DNA from: Mycobacterium sp. 1274761.0
Lineage (GTDB): Bacteria > Actinomycetota > Actinomycetes > Mycobacteriales > Mycobacteriaceae
Assembly: GCF_001668615.1 (NCBI RefSeq)
Contig: NZ_LZMC01000020.1
Location: forward strand, 21,078-85,077
DNA: 64,000 bases
Reading direction: 5' to 3'
Shown in pieces: positions 43,092-52,907 of this stretch. The notes under the pieces are model-generated. The model made no database searches. It had not been told where the DNA came from and saw only the letters and a list, made by a program, of their open reading frames with translations. Made by a program: the position numbers and the translations under genes. Numbering within the stretch: position 1 is the stretch's first letter; every line of letters begins with the position of its first letter.

Positions 43092-44054
43092 ATGCCCGTG
43101 TCATCAAAGGAATCGTCGAACAAGGTCAGCATCGTCGGTATCGGCAGCGTGGGCACCGCCATCGCCTATGCCTGCCTGATCCGAGGGTCTGCCGGAGCGC
43201 TCGCGCTGTATGACACCAATGGCAAGAAGGTCCGCGCCGAGCTGCTCGACCTCAATCACGGCAGCCAATTCGTTCCCCACTGTCCGATCTCGGGCTCCGA
43301 CGACATCGGAGTCACCGCCGGCTCGCGGATCGTCATCGTCACTGCCGGTGCCAAACAGCACGAAGGCCAGACCCGATTGGATCTGGCGACCAGCAATGTG
43401 GCAATGGCCCAGTCGCTAACGCCACAGCTGGTCGAGCAGTCACCTGATGCGATCATCGTGTTCGTCACCAACCCGGTCGACGTCGTCACGTATGCGGCCG
43501 TTCGTTCGGTGGATCGCGAGCCGACACGGATTTTCGGGTCAGGAACGGTGTTGGACTCCAGCAGGTTTCGTTACCTCATCGCTGAGCGCGCCGATCTGGC
43601 CGTCGCCAACGTGCACGGTTTCATCGTCGGCGAGCATGGCGACTCGCAGATCTCACTGTGGTCGAGTGTGTCGATCGGTGGAGTGCCGGCCGAACAGTTT
43701 CGCATCGACGGTGCCGCGGTGTTCGACGAAGCTACGCGCGCCCAGATCTCTGCAGATGTCGTCAACGCCGCCTACGAGGTGATCGCCGGCAAGGGCGCAA
43801 CCAACCTCGCCATCGGGTTGTCGACAGCACGGATCATCGAGGCGATCTTGGGCGACCAGCACCGAGTGCTGCCGGTGTCCGCGGTGCAGAACGGGACGTA
43901 CGAGATCAACGATGTGTGCCTGTCATTGCCGACGGTGGTGTCGGCCACCGGTGCCGGACAGGTGCTCGAGGTGCCGCTGTCGGTGTCCGAACTGTTGGGC
44001 CTGCAGGCGTCGGCGACGACCCTGAAGCAGGCCCAAGGGTCGCTCGGTCTGTGA
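43092..44054 (+). CDS. ldh: L-lactate dehydrogenase
   Basis: The 320-aa enzyme starts at ATG 43092, preceded by GGAG. It has the NAD-binding motif GIGSVGTAIAYA, the substrate Arg in GQTRLDLATSN, FVTNPVDVVTY, and the catalytic pair with His in GEHGDSQ. It interconverts pyruvate and lactate with NADH. The substrate loop Gln (KQHEGQTR) supports lactate rather than malate specificity. It lies 88 bp after the SLC13 permease and 15 bp before the acyltransferase. Confidence 0.92.
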   Translation: MPVSSKESSNKVSIVGIGSVGTAIAYACLIRGSAGALALYDTNGKKVRAELLDLNHGSQFVPHCPISGSDDIGVTAGSRIVIVTAGAKQHEGQTRLDLATSNVAMAQSLTPQLVEQSPDAIIVFVTNPVDVVTYAAVRSVDREPTRIFGSGTVLDSSRFRYLIAERADLAVANVHGFIVGEHGDSQISLWSSVSIGGVPAEQFRIDGAAVFDEATRAQISADVVNAAYEVIAGKGATNLAIGLSTARIIEAILGDQHRVLPVSAVQNGTYEINDVCLSLPTVVSATGAGQVLEVPLSVSELLGLQASATTLKQAQGSLGL

Positions 44055-44069
44055 TTACTTCGCGCGTGA

Positions 44070-45248
44070 ATGGAGGCGAGGATCGACAAACGACGTAGCG
44101 GTCTCCGCGATCTCGACGCGCTGATCGACGCCACGCCCGCGACGCGCGATCGGGTCGTCGACTTCCTGCGCACGGCGAGCATCTGCGTGGTCGTGCTATG
44201 GCATTGGACCCTGTCGATCACGCATTGGGACGCCGGCCACGCGCTCGTCATGCCTAATCCCATCGGCTACGTGCCGGGCAAATGGGCGTTGACGTGGGTG
44301 CTGCAGGTGATGCCCGTCTTCTTCTTCGTCGGCGGCTACGCCAACCTCGCCGGCTGGGAGGCGGTCAGGCGTAACGGAGCTGGTGCGGCCAGCTTCCTCG
44401 GGGCGCGGATGCGACGCCTGCTGACGCCACTTGTTCCCTTTCTCGCGGTCTGGCTGGTCTTCGATGTGGTGGTACAGGCCACGGGTCGGCGGAGCGTGCT
44501 CGACTGGGGAATTGTCGTGTTCGTCCCCCTGTGGTTCATCGGCGTCTACGCCGGAGTCGTCGGCGCCGTGCCGCTCACGGCTCGCCTTCACCGAGCGTGG
44601 GGCTGGCGGATACTGGTCCTCCTTGCCGTGGCGATCCTCACTGCGGACGTGCTCCGGCTCGGCTTGAGATGGGGCTGGCCCGTACCGGGGCTGGTCGGCT
44701 CGGCGTGCGTGTGGCTGTTCTGCCACCAGCTCGGCTACTTCTGGCGGGACGGCACGCTGGCGAAGGGCGGCCGGCCGGTGGCCGCCGCAGTGGCCGGGGC
44801 GGGGTTCATCGGGCTGGTCCTCCTCACCACTTTCGGGCCCTATTCGCGGTCGATGGTCGCCGTCCAGGGCGAGGACACCAGCAACATGTTCCCGACCACC
44901 GCGCCGATCGCAGCGTTGGCCACCTTCCAGCTCGGGCTGGTAATGCTCATCCGTCCGCGGCTCAACGCCTGGCTACAGCGTCGCCGACCATGGCGAGCCG
45001 TGGTGGCTGCCAACGGCGTGACCATGCCCGTGTTCACGTGGCACATGACCGCGCTCGTGGTGTTCCTATGGCTCTACGAACGAGCAGGATTCACGTTGTT
45101 CAGTTCGCCGACCGCGACGTGGTGGTTGACCCGGCCGGTCTGGATCGTGGGTCCCGGTTTGGTGCTCGCCGGCATCCTCGCCGTGCTGTTCGGGGGTCGG
45201 GCCGTCGGCCTGCGATGGCGGCACCGCAAAGAAAGAAGAACCGGATGA
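44070..45248 (+). CDS. Acyltransferase family 3 membrane protein
   Basis: This 392-aa protein with about ten membrane helices opens with the acyltransferase-3 region RVVDFLRTASICVVVLWHW (catalytic-type His) and continues with FFFVGGYANLAGWE and the VFTWHMTALVVFLW segment. These enzymes acylate sugars or lipids at the membrane. The ATG at 44070 has GAATGGAG-like purines nearby but no strong ribosome-binding site. It is a paralogue of the acyltransferase encoded convergently 218 bp away. The stop overlaps the start of a decayed SpoIIAA-like gene by 4 bp. Confidence 0.85.
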   Translation: MEARIDKRRSGLRDLDALIDATPATRDRVVDFLRTASICVVVLWHWTLSITHWDAGHALVMPNPIGYVPGKWALTWVLQVMPVFFFVGGYANLAGWEAVRRNGAGAASFLGARMRRLLTPLVPFLAVWLVFDVVVQATGRRSVLDWGIVVFVPLWFIGVYAGVVGAVPLTARLHRAWGWRILVLLAVAILTADVLRLGLRWGWPVPGLVGSACVWLFCHQLGYFWRDGTLAKGGRPVAAAVAGAGFIGLVLLTTFGPYSRSMVAVQGEDTSNMFPTTAPIAALATFQLGLVMLIRPRLNAWLQRRRPWRAVVAANGVTMPVFTWHMTALVVFLWLYERAGFTLFSSPTATWWLTRPVWIVGPGLVLAGILAVLFGGRAVGLRWRHRKERRTG

Positions 45249-45456
45249 TCGTCCTTCGCGAGTTCATGCCCGTCATCGAGGAAGGACTGGCGACGGCGAG
45301 GTCAGGATCGTCGAGGCCATCGCGACGGAGTACGAGGGTTTCGGCCGCGGCTGGGTCGCCCCCGTTATTCGCGCCTTCGCCTGGATGATTCCGGGTGAGG
45401 TAGCGGTGTTCGGCCTCGATGAACTCGAACGGGCGAAAGAGTGGGCAGCAGGCTGA
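45245..45456 (+). pseudogene. Remnant of a SpoIIAA-like (STAS) gene
   Basis: From ATG 45245 one frame gives REFMPVIEEGLAT; the next frame takes over near 45300 with GDGEVRIVEAIATEYEGFG and continues to WVAPVIRAFAWMIPGEVAVF and ELERAKEWAAG, ending at TGA 45454. Joined, these read like the first third and the C-terminus of SpoIIAA-like proteins, whose usual length is about 120 residues. One frameshift and loss of roughly 30 central residues are needed to explain the pattern. It is probably non-functional. Confidence 0.6.
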
Positions 45457-45465
45457 CTTTCGGGC

Positions 45466-46743
45466 TCAGACGAGAGCATCGCGAGGTGTGAGGGCAACCA
45501 ACCCGGCGCCCGCGGCGAACAGCAGCGTGGCGAACAACGGGAAATGCCCGTCGGGTGCAAAGCCGCGGACGGTGAACATCAACGTGGCGACCGCCGTGAC
45601 CACCGCCCCGACGATCAGCGTCGCGAAACCCCAACGGCCGGGGAGCGGCACCGTGAGCGAGGGCAGCGACGCGGCGAACCATGCTCTCCGCCACGACAGG
45701 AAAGCGATCAACCCCGCCATCACGACGCCCAGCACCGCGACCCAGAGAAGGCGAGCAAGCCACCAGTTGCCCGAGCCCATCGGTGGTTGGGGCAACAGCC
45801 CGGTTGGATAGCCGGCCAGTGCCACGACAACGACCGGCACCATATGCCACAAGTACAGCCCCATCACGACGCTGTTGGCCCCGGCCAGCCAGCGCTGTGC
45901 ACGTATGGCGTTGAGCCCACGATTGACCGCCGGCGCCACTGCCATGAGCAGCCCGGATTGGGCCGCGGCGTACGCGACCAACGCAAGCGTCGGCGGACCG
46001 GTGTTCTGAATTTCGTCGCCCGGCACTCCGATCATGCTGACCGGGTACGGCCCCCAAATAAGCAGCGCCGCCAGCACAAGGGTTGAGACCACCGCCAGCA
46101 GCATTGGGCCATAGCCGGTCAATCTGCGGCTGCGCCAGGCGATTCCAAGCTGATAACTCACCGCCCACCCCAGCACGTAGTTGAGGTAGCCGACGTATGG
46201 CACATCGAAGCCGATGTAGGCGACGTCGACGATTGCCACCGCGATCACCAGTGCCGCCGGCACGGCGAGCCCCCACCGTCTGTCCGCGGCGACCGCCACC
46301 GGCGTCGCCAAGACCAATAGCACGAAGGTGACCAGGAACCACAGGTGGTAGGCGACCGCCCAACCGCCGAAGTTCAACATCGAACCGTCAACGCCAACAA
46401 GGAGCAGCAAAAGAATCACGGCCAGCATCGTCGCCACGTAGGCCGCTGTCGGTCCCAGCGTCCGCGATAACCGGAAGCGGAGCCAGTGCTGTGGCGATTC
46501 TGAGTCGCTCTCTCGCAGCCGCGTCCAGGAAACCGAGCTTGCGTATCCGGCCATCAGGAAGAACGCCGGAATGACTTGAAACGCCAGCGTCAGCCACTGA
46601 GTCCACGGCATCTCCTGCAGCACGTTCTGCATGTCGAATTCGCCGTCTCGGTAGGTAGCCGATGCCGCCAGCCAATGTCCCACTACGACAAGGCCTATCG
46701 CTGAAACCCGATAAAAGTCCACCGATAGGTCGCGGTCTGGCAT
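45466..46743 (-). CDS. Acyltransferase family 3 membrane protein
   Basis: The 425-aa protein has about eleven membrane helices and the same signatures as the convergent paralogue: VDFYRVSAIGLVVVGHW near the N-terminus, FFLMAGYASSVSW, and YLWHMVPVVVVAL. GGGGGGAG precedes ATG 46743, 16 bp after the P-type ATPase stop, so it is the last gene of the phosphofructokinase-ATPase transcript. The substrate is unknown. Confidence 0.85.
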   Translation of the reverse strand: MPDRDLSVDFYRVSAIGLVVVGHWLAASATYRDGEFDMQNVLQEMPWTQWLTLAFQVIPAFFLMAGYASSVSWTRLRESDSESPQHWLRFRLSRTLGPTAAYVATMLAVILLLLLVGVDGSMLNFGGWAVAYHLWFLVTFVLLVLATPVAVAADRRWGLAVPAALVIAVAIVDVAYIGFDVPYVGYLNYVLGWAVSYQLGIAWRSRRLTGYGPMLLAVVSTLVLAALLIWGPYPVSMIGVPGDEIQNTGPPTLALVAYAAAQSGLLMAVAPAVNRGLNAIRAQRWLAGANSVVMGLYLWHMVPVVVVALAGYPTGLLPQPPMGSGNWWLARLLWVAVLGVVMAGLIAFLSWRRAWFAASLPSLTVPLPGRWGFATLIVGAVVTAVATLMFTVRGFAPDGHFPLFATLLFAAGAGLVALTPRDALV

Positions 46744-46759
46744 GTCTCCCCCCTTCCGG

Positions 46760-49480
46760 CTACCACATCGCCGATGACATGAATCGGCGTCCCACCCATT
46801 TGGCGGTCTCGATGATGAGGAAAATCACGATCGACAATGCGATGGCGACAGACCATCCGCGGAATGTGATTGGCGCCGAATGGAACCAGGTGTGCATGAA
46901 CGGTGCGTAGGTGAACAAGAGTTGCAGGATGACCATGGCACCGGCCATCCGCCACACCCACGGGTTGCCTCGAAACACTTGGGGTCGCAGGCTCGACGAG
47001 GTGACGAACCGACAGTTCAGCAAATAGGCCAGCTGACCGAGGGCCAACATGTTCACTGCGGCGGTCTGGGCGACCGCCAGCGGATACCCGCCTGCACGCG
47101 CGACAAAGAACTCGGCGAGCGTGGCGCCCGCGACGAGTACCGACACCAACGCGATCATGGCCAGGTCGGCTCGGTTCACCAACGCCTGACTCGGCTTACG
47201 CGGCGGGCGCTGCATGAGGCCGTCTTCGGCTTTCTCGAAGACCAAGGCGAGCGACAGTGTGACCGACGTGATCATGTTGACCCACAGGATTTGCACGGGC
47301 TGCAAAGGCAGCGCGAATCCGGCCAGGACCGCCACGAGGATGATCAGTGATTGCGCACCGTTGGTTGGCAGCATGAACAAAACGGATTTGCGAATGTTGT
47401 CGTAGATTCGCCTGCCCTCTTCGATCGCCCGCTCGATGGTCGCGAAGTTGTCGTCGGCCAGCACGATGCCGGCGGCCTCCTTGGTGGCCTCGGTACCCTT
47501 GATGCCCATCGCAACCCCGATGTCGGCGCGGGTCAGCGCCGGTGCGTCATTTACGCCGTCGCCTGTCATCGCGACCACCTTGTTCTGGGCCTGCAGGGCG
47601 CTGACGATGCGCAGCTTATGCTCCGGGCTGGTGCGTGCGTAGACATCGACTCCGTCGGCCACCTGACGCAACCGCGTCTGGCTCATCGCCTCCAAGTCGG
47701 TGCCGGTGAGGACCTGTGGCTGCCCGCCCGCGCTGATGATGCCCATCTCCCGTGCGATAGCCCGGGCGGTACCGACATGGTCACCGGTGATCATGGTGAC
47801 CCGGATGCCTGCGGCGTGACAGGTCTCGATGGCTGTGATGGCTTCGGGCCTTGGCGGGTCGACTATTCCGACGAGGCCAAGAAACTCCAGTCCGCCGTCG
47901 ACGTCGCTGATGTCCACGGCGTCGGATCCGCCCACGGGTCGCCGGGCCGCGGCCAGCACGCGCAGCCCCTTGTCGCTGAGTTCGTCGATGCGCGATTCCC
48001 ACAGCGTGCGATCGAGGGGCTCCGTAGATGCTCCGCCAGCCTGCGTGGTGGACCGGTCGAGTAGTCGATCGGGTGCACCTTTTACGTACAAATAGTGTTC
48101 GCCGCCGGGGGTGGCGTTGAGGGTCACCATGAACTTGTTGGCCGACTCGAACGGCACCACACCGAGACGAGGCCACTGCGCGTCGTTGATGCCGGCTTTT
48201 TGCGCCAACGTTCGCAACGCACCCTCGGTCGGCTCGCCCACCACCCGCCATTGTCCGTCGACCTCGTTCAGCCGCGCGTCGTTGCAGACCGACATCGTGG
48301 TCAACACCGCTGACAGGTCGGGATGGTCGGCAGGCACGATCACGGTGCCGTCGAGTTCGACGCCGCCCTCGGGCCGGTATCCGGTGCCGGCGATGTCGAA
48401 CCGGTGACGTGCGGTGACGACGGTACGAGCGGTCATCTCGTTCTGGGTGAGCGTGCCGGTCTTGTCCGAGCAGATGACGTTGACCGCGCCGAGCGCCTCG
48501 ACGGCGGGCAGCTTACGGGTGATTGCTTTTCGACGGGCCATCTGCTGCACACCCAGGGCGAGGGTGATCGTGACGACCGCCGGCAGTCCTTCCGGAATAG
48601 CTGCCACCGCGAAACCTATTGCCGCGGTGATTAATTCACTTACCGAGAACTGGTGGATCAGTCTGCCGACGATCAGCATCAACGCGGCCATCCCCAAGAT
48701 GCCTAAAGACAGTTGACGCCCGAACCGAGCCAGTTTGCGGGTCAGTGGCGTGTCGATGGTTTCGACGTCGGCGATGAGCGATTGAATGCGGCCGATCTCC
48801 GTTGCGGTCCCGGTGGCGGTCACCACGCCGGTACCTGCGCCGGCCGCGACGATCGTGCCCGAGTACACCATGGACATGCGGTCGCCCAAACCGGCGTCCA
48901 CGCCGACCTGTGCGACGTCCTTCTTGGCGGAAACGGATTCGCCGGTGAGCGCCGATTCCTCGACGCGCAGATTCGCAACGTCCAGCAGACGCATGTCGGC
49001 CGGGATCCGGTCGCCTGATGCGATGCGCACGACGTCGCCGGGCACTAACGTCTGTGCATCCACCTTCTGCCACTCACCGTCGCGACGGACCTGTGCGGTG
49101 ACCGACAACATCGCCCGGATGCTGTCGAGGGCCCGTTGAGCTCGACCTTCCTGAAGGAAGCCCACAGCAGCGTTGACGACGGCGACAGAAAGGATCACCA
49201 CGCAGTCCACCCACTCGTTGAGGATGGCTTTGAGCACGCCGGCGGCGATCAGGATGTAGATCAAGACGTTGTTGAAGTGCGTTAAGAACCGCAGAACAGC
49301 CGGCGGGGGCTTCTTCTCGGGGAGTTTGTTCGGCCCATGAGCGGCCAACCGCTCACGTGCGGTGGCACTGTCCAGGCCGTCTGCCGAACTGCCCAACACT
49401 GCAAGAACTTCGGCGCCACTGCGGGAATGCGCCAGTGCGCTGTCCAATGTCACTTCTGCCGGGGCGGTGGTATCCGCCAT
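46760..49480 (-). CDS. ctpF: P-type cation ATPase, CtpF-like
   Basis: This 906-aa P2-type ATPase has the actuator motif LTGES, the phosphorylation site [11 protein letters not shown], the hinge [15 protein letters not shown] and about ten membrane helices, including the calcium-site type helix [13 protein letters not shown]. Length and sequence match M. tuberculosis CtpF (905 aa), a calcium-type pump of the DosR hypoxia regulon. It lies 66 bp after the phosphofructokinase gene and 16 bp before an acyltransferase. Ion specificity is taken from the family. Confidence 0.85.
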   Translation of the reverse strand: MADTTAPAEVTLDSALAHSRSGAEVLAVLGSSADGLDSATARERLAAHGPNKLPEKKPPPAVLRFLTHFNNVLIYILIAAGVLKAILNEWVDCVVILSVAVVNAAVGFLQEGRAQRALDSIRAMLSVTAQVRRDGEWQKVDAQTLVPGDVVRIASGDRIPADMRLLDVANLRVEESALTGESVSAKKDVAQVGVDAGLGDRMSMVYSGTIVAAGAGTGVVTATGTATEIGRIQSLIADVETIDTPLTRKLARFGRQLSLGILGMAALMLIVGRLIHQFSVSELITAAIGFAVAAIPEGLPAVVTITLALGVQQMARRKAITRKLPAVEALGAVNVICSDKTGTLTQNEMTARTVVTARHRFDIAGTGYRPEGGVELDGTVIVPADHPDLSAVLTTMSVCNDARLNEVDGQWRVVGEPTEGALRTLAQKAGINDAQWPRLGVVPFESANKFMVTLNATPGGEHYLYVKGAPDRLLDRSTTQAGGASTEPLDRTLWESRIDELSDKGLRVLAAARRPVGGSDAVDISDVDGGLEFLGLVGIVDPPRPEAITAIETCHAAGIRVTMITGDHVGTARAIAREMGIISAGGQPQVLTGTDLEAMSQTRLRQVADGVDVYARTSPEHKLRIVSALQAQNKVVAMTGDGVNDAPALTRADIGVAMGIKGTEATKEAAGIVLADDNFATIERAIEEGRRIYDNIRKSVLFMLPTNGAQSLIILVAVLAGFALPLQPVQILWVNMITSVTLSLALVFEKAEDGLMQRPPRKPSQALVNRADLAMIALVSVLVAGATLAEFFVARAGGYPLAVAQTAAVNMLALGQLAYLLNCRFVTSSSLRPQVFRGNPWVWRMAGAMVILQLLFTYAPFMHTWFHSAPITFRGWSVAIALSIVIFLIIETAKWVGRRFMSSAMW

Positions 49481-49546
49481 ACTCGGATAGTGCAGGCCCG
49501 CGCGACCGTGCGCAATTACAAATATTGTGCGCCGCGCGAGGGATTG

Positions 49547-51763
49547 TCAGCCGCGCATCACGACGGCGAGGTCGCGGTTGTCCAGCCAGCGCTGATCCAA
49601 TGGTCGCTGAAGGTTTCGTTCGATGAGCGCCGGATAGTGCGTGAGGTCGGTGAACCGAATTTCGCCGAATTGGTATCCGATCATGGCGCCTGCTCGGCCG
49701 CCCGATTCCAGCTGCTCGGAGAGGAACTCGATGCAGCGCGCGGTCAGAGTGGTCGCCTGCACGCGGTCAAACGGTGAGGGAACGCCGCCCTCCTGGACAT
49801 GCCCGAGGATCTCCGCTCGGGCGTCAAACAGTTCGCCACCTTCTTTCTCGAACAGCGAGGTGATGAACTCCGTGGTGTAGACGCGATCGGATCCTTCGCT
49901 GCGGATGATCAGGCCGACGCGTTTTCCGGCCCGGAATTTCTCGGTGAGGGCATGCACGTCGCCGGTGAGACCGTCGAGCGTGATGCCTTCCTCGGGCAAG
50001 TAGATTCGCTCGGCTCCCGTGGCCAGCCCGCTGAGCAGCGCCAGATAGCCACAGTCATGTCCCATCACTTCGATGACGAAGACTCGCCGCGTGGCGACCG
50101 CCGACCGCCGGATCTTATCGACGTCGGTGACGATGCTGTTGAGCGCCGTGTCGCTGCCAATACACAATTCGGTTGCCGGGACGTCGTTGTTGATGGTCAT
50201 CGGCAGGCACACGATCGGGATGTCGAGCGCGGCGTAAATCTCGCGATGCCGGTGCAGCTCATGAGCGGACCGGTAACCGGCCCAGCCACCGGCCATCAAC
50301 AGCCCGTCGATCCTGTGAGCAGCCACCTGCTCGGCGATCTCGGTGATGTCACCAGGCCCGGGCACATAGCGGTTGGTGCCGATCTCGGCGCCTCCCTCGG
50401 ACACCCATCCACTGACATCCATCCAGCCCATCTCATAAATGTCGCCGTCGCGCAGTCCGCGAAAACCGTTCCTGACCGCCAGCACGGCGTGGCCGCGGTC
50501 GAGACCAAGGCGCACTGCGGCGCGCACCGCGGTGTTCATCCCGGGTGCCGGCCCGCCGCCATGCACAATCGCGACCCGGAATCGTCGGTCTGCCGATGTG
50601 GGCCGCGGGGCAGCCTGGTGGATGGTCTGCAGGGTCTCGTACGTCTGCCGGAAGCCGCCGCCGCGCAGGTCCATGGCGCCGTGGTAATCACGTGATTTGA
50701 TGCGGTCGCCGAGTTCCTGCGTTTGTGCCACGCATTCCATCAGCGGCGCGGTGACCACCCGGTTTTCCCGCAGTCCGATCATTTGGGGGGTCGCGTGCGG
50801 TTCGTCGGCGAGTAGTCGTTCGACAGCGAGATGACCCGTCAGCGTGGCTAGGTAGCGATCGAAAGCGCTTGGCGCACCGCCGCGTTGCACGTGACCCAGA
50901 ACGGTGATCCGGGTGTCCTCACCGAGTTCGTCCTCGAGCAGTGTCCTGACCTCTTCAGCGGTGATCCGATTGCCGTCGCGATCGTGGGCCCCCTCGGCGA
51001 GGACGACCACGCTGTGTCTACGGCCGATGTCGCGATCCGCCTTGATGTCCGCGCACATCTGCTGCCGCCAGTCGGCGGCCGGCGGCTGCTCGGGGATCAG
51101 GACCCAGCTTGCCGCGGTGGCCAGCGACGACATGAGGGCGAGGTAGCCACAGTTGCGCCCCATCACTTCCACCACGAATGTGCGTTGGTGGCTGGCCGCG
51201 GTGCTGTGCAGCGCGTCCAATGCCTCCACGATCCGGTGCAACGCCGTATCTGCGCCGATCGTCATGTCGGTGCCGGACATGTCGTTGTCGATCGATCCGA
51301 CCAGACCGACAAGACGAAGGAACGGGTGTGCGTCGGCGACGCCCGACGAAATCGCCCCGGCCTCAACGAGTTCGGCGAGCAGACCGGCCCACTCCTGACG
51401 AAAGAGATTGGCTCCGGCGAGACTGCCGTCGCCGCCGATGACCACCAAGGCGTCGATGCCGTGCTCGACCAGGTTACGGGCGGCCGTTCGGCGGCCCTCG
51501 CGAGTTCGGAACTCCTTCGACCGGGCGGTGCCGATGGCGGTACCGCCCTTGTGCAAGATCCCATCGGCCTCGCTTGGTTGCATGCGCCGGATGAGGTCAC
51601 CGCCGGTGACCAGGCCGTGGTATCCGTCGTGGATTGCATAGACGTCGATGCCGTGGTGTGCGGCGGTGAGGATGACTGCGCGAACGGCTGCGTTCATGCC
51701 GGATGCGTCGCCGCCGCTGGTCAGTACGGCGATGCTCGAGCGTGCGGACTCGACTTCAGGCAT
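49547..51763 (-). CDS. Duplicated (eukaryote-type) 6-phosphofructokinase
   Basis: The 738-aa protein contains two phosphofructokinase domains in tandem, starting near residues 10 and 395. The first keeps the catalytic features: VIGGDGSLAGA, VGSIDNDMSGTD and HVQRGGAPSAFDR. The second has MAGGWAGYRS, LPMTINNDVPATE and HVQEGGVPSPFDR: the GGDG loop and catalytic Asp are lost while the sugar-phosphate residues remain. This is the catalytic-plus-regulatory layout of eukaryotic PFK, while most bacteria have one 320-aa domain. GGAGG precedes ATG 51763. Confidence 0.9.
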   Translation of the reverse strand: MPEVESARSSIAVLTSGGDASGMNAAVRAVILTAAHHGIDVYAIHDGYHGLVTGGDLIRRMQPSEADGILHKGGTAIGTARSKEFRTREGRRTAARNLVEHGIDALVVIGGDGSLAGANLFRQEWAGLLAELVEAGAISSGVADAHPFLRLVGLVGSIDNDMSGTDMTIGADTALHRIVEALDALHSTAASHQRTFVVEVMGRNCGYLALMSSLATAASWVLIPEQPPAADWRQQMCADIKADRDIGRRHSVVVLAEGAHDRDGNRITAEEVRTLLEDELGEDTRITVLGHVQRGGAPSAFDRYLATLTGHLAVERLLADEPHATPQMIGLRENRVVTAPLMECVAQTQELGDRIKSRDYHGAMDLRGGGFRQTYETLQTIHQAAPRPTSADRRFRVAIVHGGGPAPGMNTAVRAAVRLGLDRGHAVLAVRNGFRGLRDGDIYEMGWMDVSGWVSEGGAEIGTNRYVPGPGDITEIAEQVAAHRIDGLLMAGGWAGYRSAHELHRHREIYAALDIPIVCLPMTINNDVPATELCIGSDTALNSIVTDVDKIRRSAVATRRVFVIEVMGHDCGYLALLSGLATGAERIYLPEEGITLDGLTGDVHALTEKFRAGKRVGLIIRSEGSDRVYTTEFITSLFEKEGGELFDARAEILGHVQEGGVPSPFDRVQATTLTARCIEFLSEQLESGGRAGAMIGYQFGEIRFTDLTHYPALIERNLQRPLDQRWLDNRDLAVVMRG

Positions 51764-51928
51764 GTCACCGGCCTCCGTGACGTTCGCGAATGGACCGTCG
51801 GTCTCCTAATGATTCTGCATGCACCCCATACGCCAGCCAGTTGCATTGCGTTTCGAAATTCCGTCCCCGAGGTATTCACTGCGCACCCAACTCCGGGCGA
51901 CAACCTGTACGAAGCGAAGGGGCACATC

Positions 51929-52105
51929 ATGGGCGCCGACGACAAAGCCAGCAACAAAATCGATGACCTCGGTGGTAAGGCGAAAGAGGGCCTCGGGAAG
52001 GTGACGGGCAATAAGGACACCGAAAACGAGGGCAAGTTCGACCAGGCGAAGTCGAGCCTGAAGGACGCCGGCGAAAAGGTCAAAGACGCCATCAAAGGCG
52101 ACTAG
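51929..52105 (+). CDS. CsbD-like stress protein
   Basis: This 58-aa hydrophilic protein is typical of CsbD: GADDKASNKIDDLGGKAKEG, GKVTGNKD, and the repeat SSLKDAGEKVKDAI. These are abundant sigma-B-type general stress proteins of unknown biochemistry. ATG 51929 follows GAAGGGGC. The 165-bp spacer to the divergent phosphofructokinase holds both promoters. The next small gene begins 20 bp downstream. Confidence 0.87.
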   Translation: MGADDKASNKIDDLGGKAKEGLGKVTGNKDTENEGKFDQAKSSLKDAGEKVKDAIKGD

Positions 52106-52125
52106 ACAATCCACACAGCGGCGCG

Positions 52126-52437
52126 ATGAACGCAAAAGACATGGTGCTGCAGGATCTGCCTCACCTTTATCCCGGCCTGACTCGCGCCGGCGTCGAGCGC
52201 ATTCTGCGCATTCTCGAGAACCCTCCCGGCGGGCACGTCGGGGGACTCGCGTCGCACATTGTGGCCCTCGCCCCCGACATCGCCAAGCGGCTGACAGCGC
52301 TTTCCGGGCAGCAACTTGACGACTATCTGCACGCGTTAAAAGGCGCGGCGGTGACGGTCCTACGGCTGTGGACATCCGCTGACGAAGCACCGCCGCCGGC
52401 GGCCATCGTCACCGGAGTCGCAGATTGGGCCGAGTAA
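52126..52437 (+). CDS. Small hypothetical protein
   Basis: I do not recognise this 103-aa protein. It is mostly helical, with DLPHLYPGLTRAGVERILRI, a middle section (GGHVGGLASHIVALAPDIAKRL) and an Ala/Pro-rich end. It has no signal peptide or membrane helix. Codon use resembles its neighbours, and it lies 20 bp after csbD on the same strand. The last 78 bp are antisense to the open frame of the metalloprotease fragment. Confidence 0.5.
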   Translation: MNAKDMVLQDLPHLYPGLTRAGVERILRILENPPGGHVGGLASHIVALAPDIAKRLTALSGQQLDDYLHALKGAAVTVLRLWTSADEAPPPAAIVTGVADWAE

Positions 52438-52881
52438 AGCTTTCGGGCCGGCTGCGGGTTGACGGTTGCTATGCGACGTCTTGTACCTCTTGGGGGTCTG
52501 TGCGTTCTGCGGTGTCTGCTCGGCCATGGTGTAGCCCAGGTCCTTGAGGATCGCGATCTCCAAGGGGCTCAGGGTCCGCAGGCCCAGTCCCTTGCCGTCA
52601 GCCGAAACCATCAACTTCTTGTTGGCGCCGGTGAAGACGTTGTCATCAAGGTCACTGACTGAGCTGCCCCCTTCCCACTTCGTGGGTGAGTAGAGCGGGA
52701 CAGCATGATTGTCGTATGCCTTCTGCACATTGGTTCCGTTGAAGTAGAGCCCACCGCCTTCGCTGCCCCCGGTCATGTTCGGGTTGAATGCGGGATTCCA
52801 CGTGTAGCTGCCGGGATCAATCGCGCTGGCACGGGCGGACTCTTCGCCGGTGCTTAGTAGATGCAGGCCTAATCCGGCCCG
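52360..52881 (-). pseudogene. C-terminal fragment of a secreted metalloprotease-like protein
   Basis: The frame is open from 52881 after a TGA, without a usable start until ATG 52776. The recognisable part (SARASAIDPGSYTWNPAF, GGLYFNGTNVQKAYDN, SSVSDLDDNVFTGANKKLM, GLRTLSPLEIAILKDLGYTM) is the end of matrixin/NF038122-type metalloproteases; the zinc-binding domain is missing. After GYTM the frame runs into unrelated codons. It is a relic at the edge of the tRNA-Tyr island. Confidence 0.55.
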
Positions 52882-52907
52882 TCATGGGATCGCCTCCTAG
52901 CTGATCG

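Noticed and set aside
49511..49535. Imperfect palindrome around CAATTACAAATATTGTG before ctpF
   Set aside because: Only about five outer base pairs match and the centre is unpaired; too weak to call a terminator or operator.
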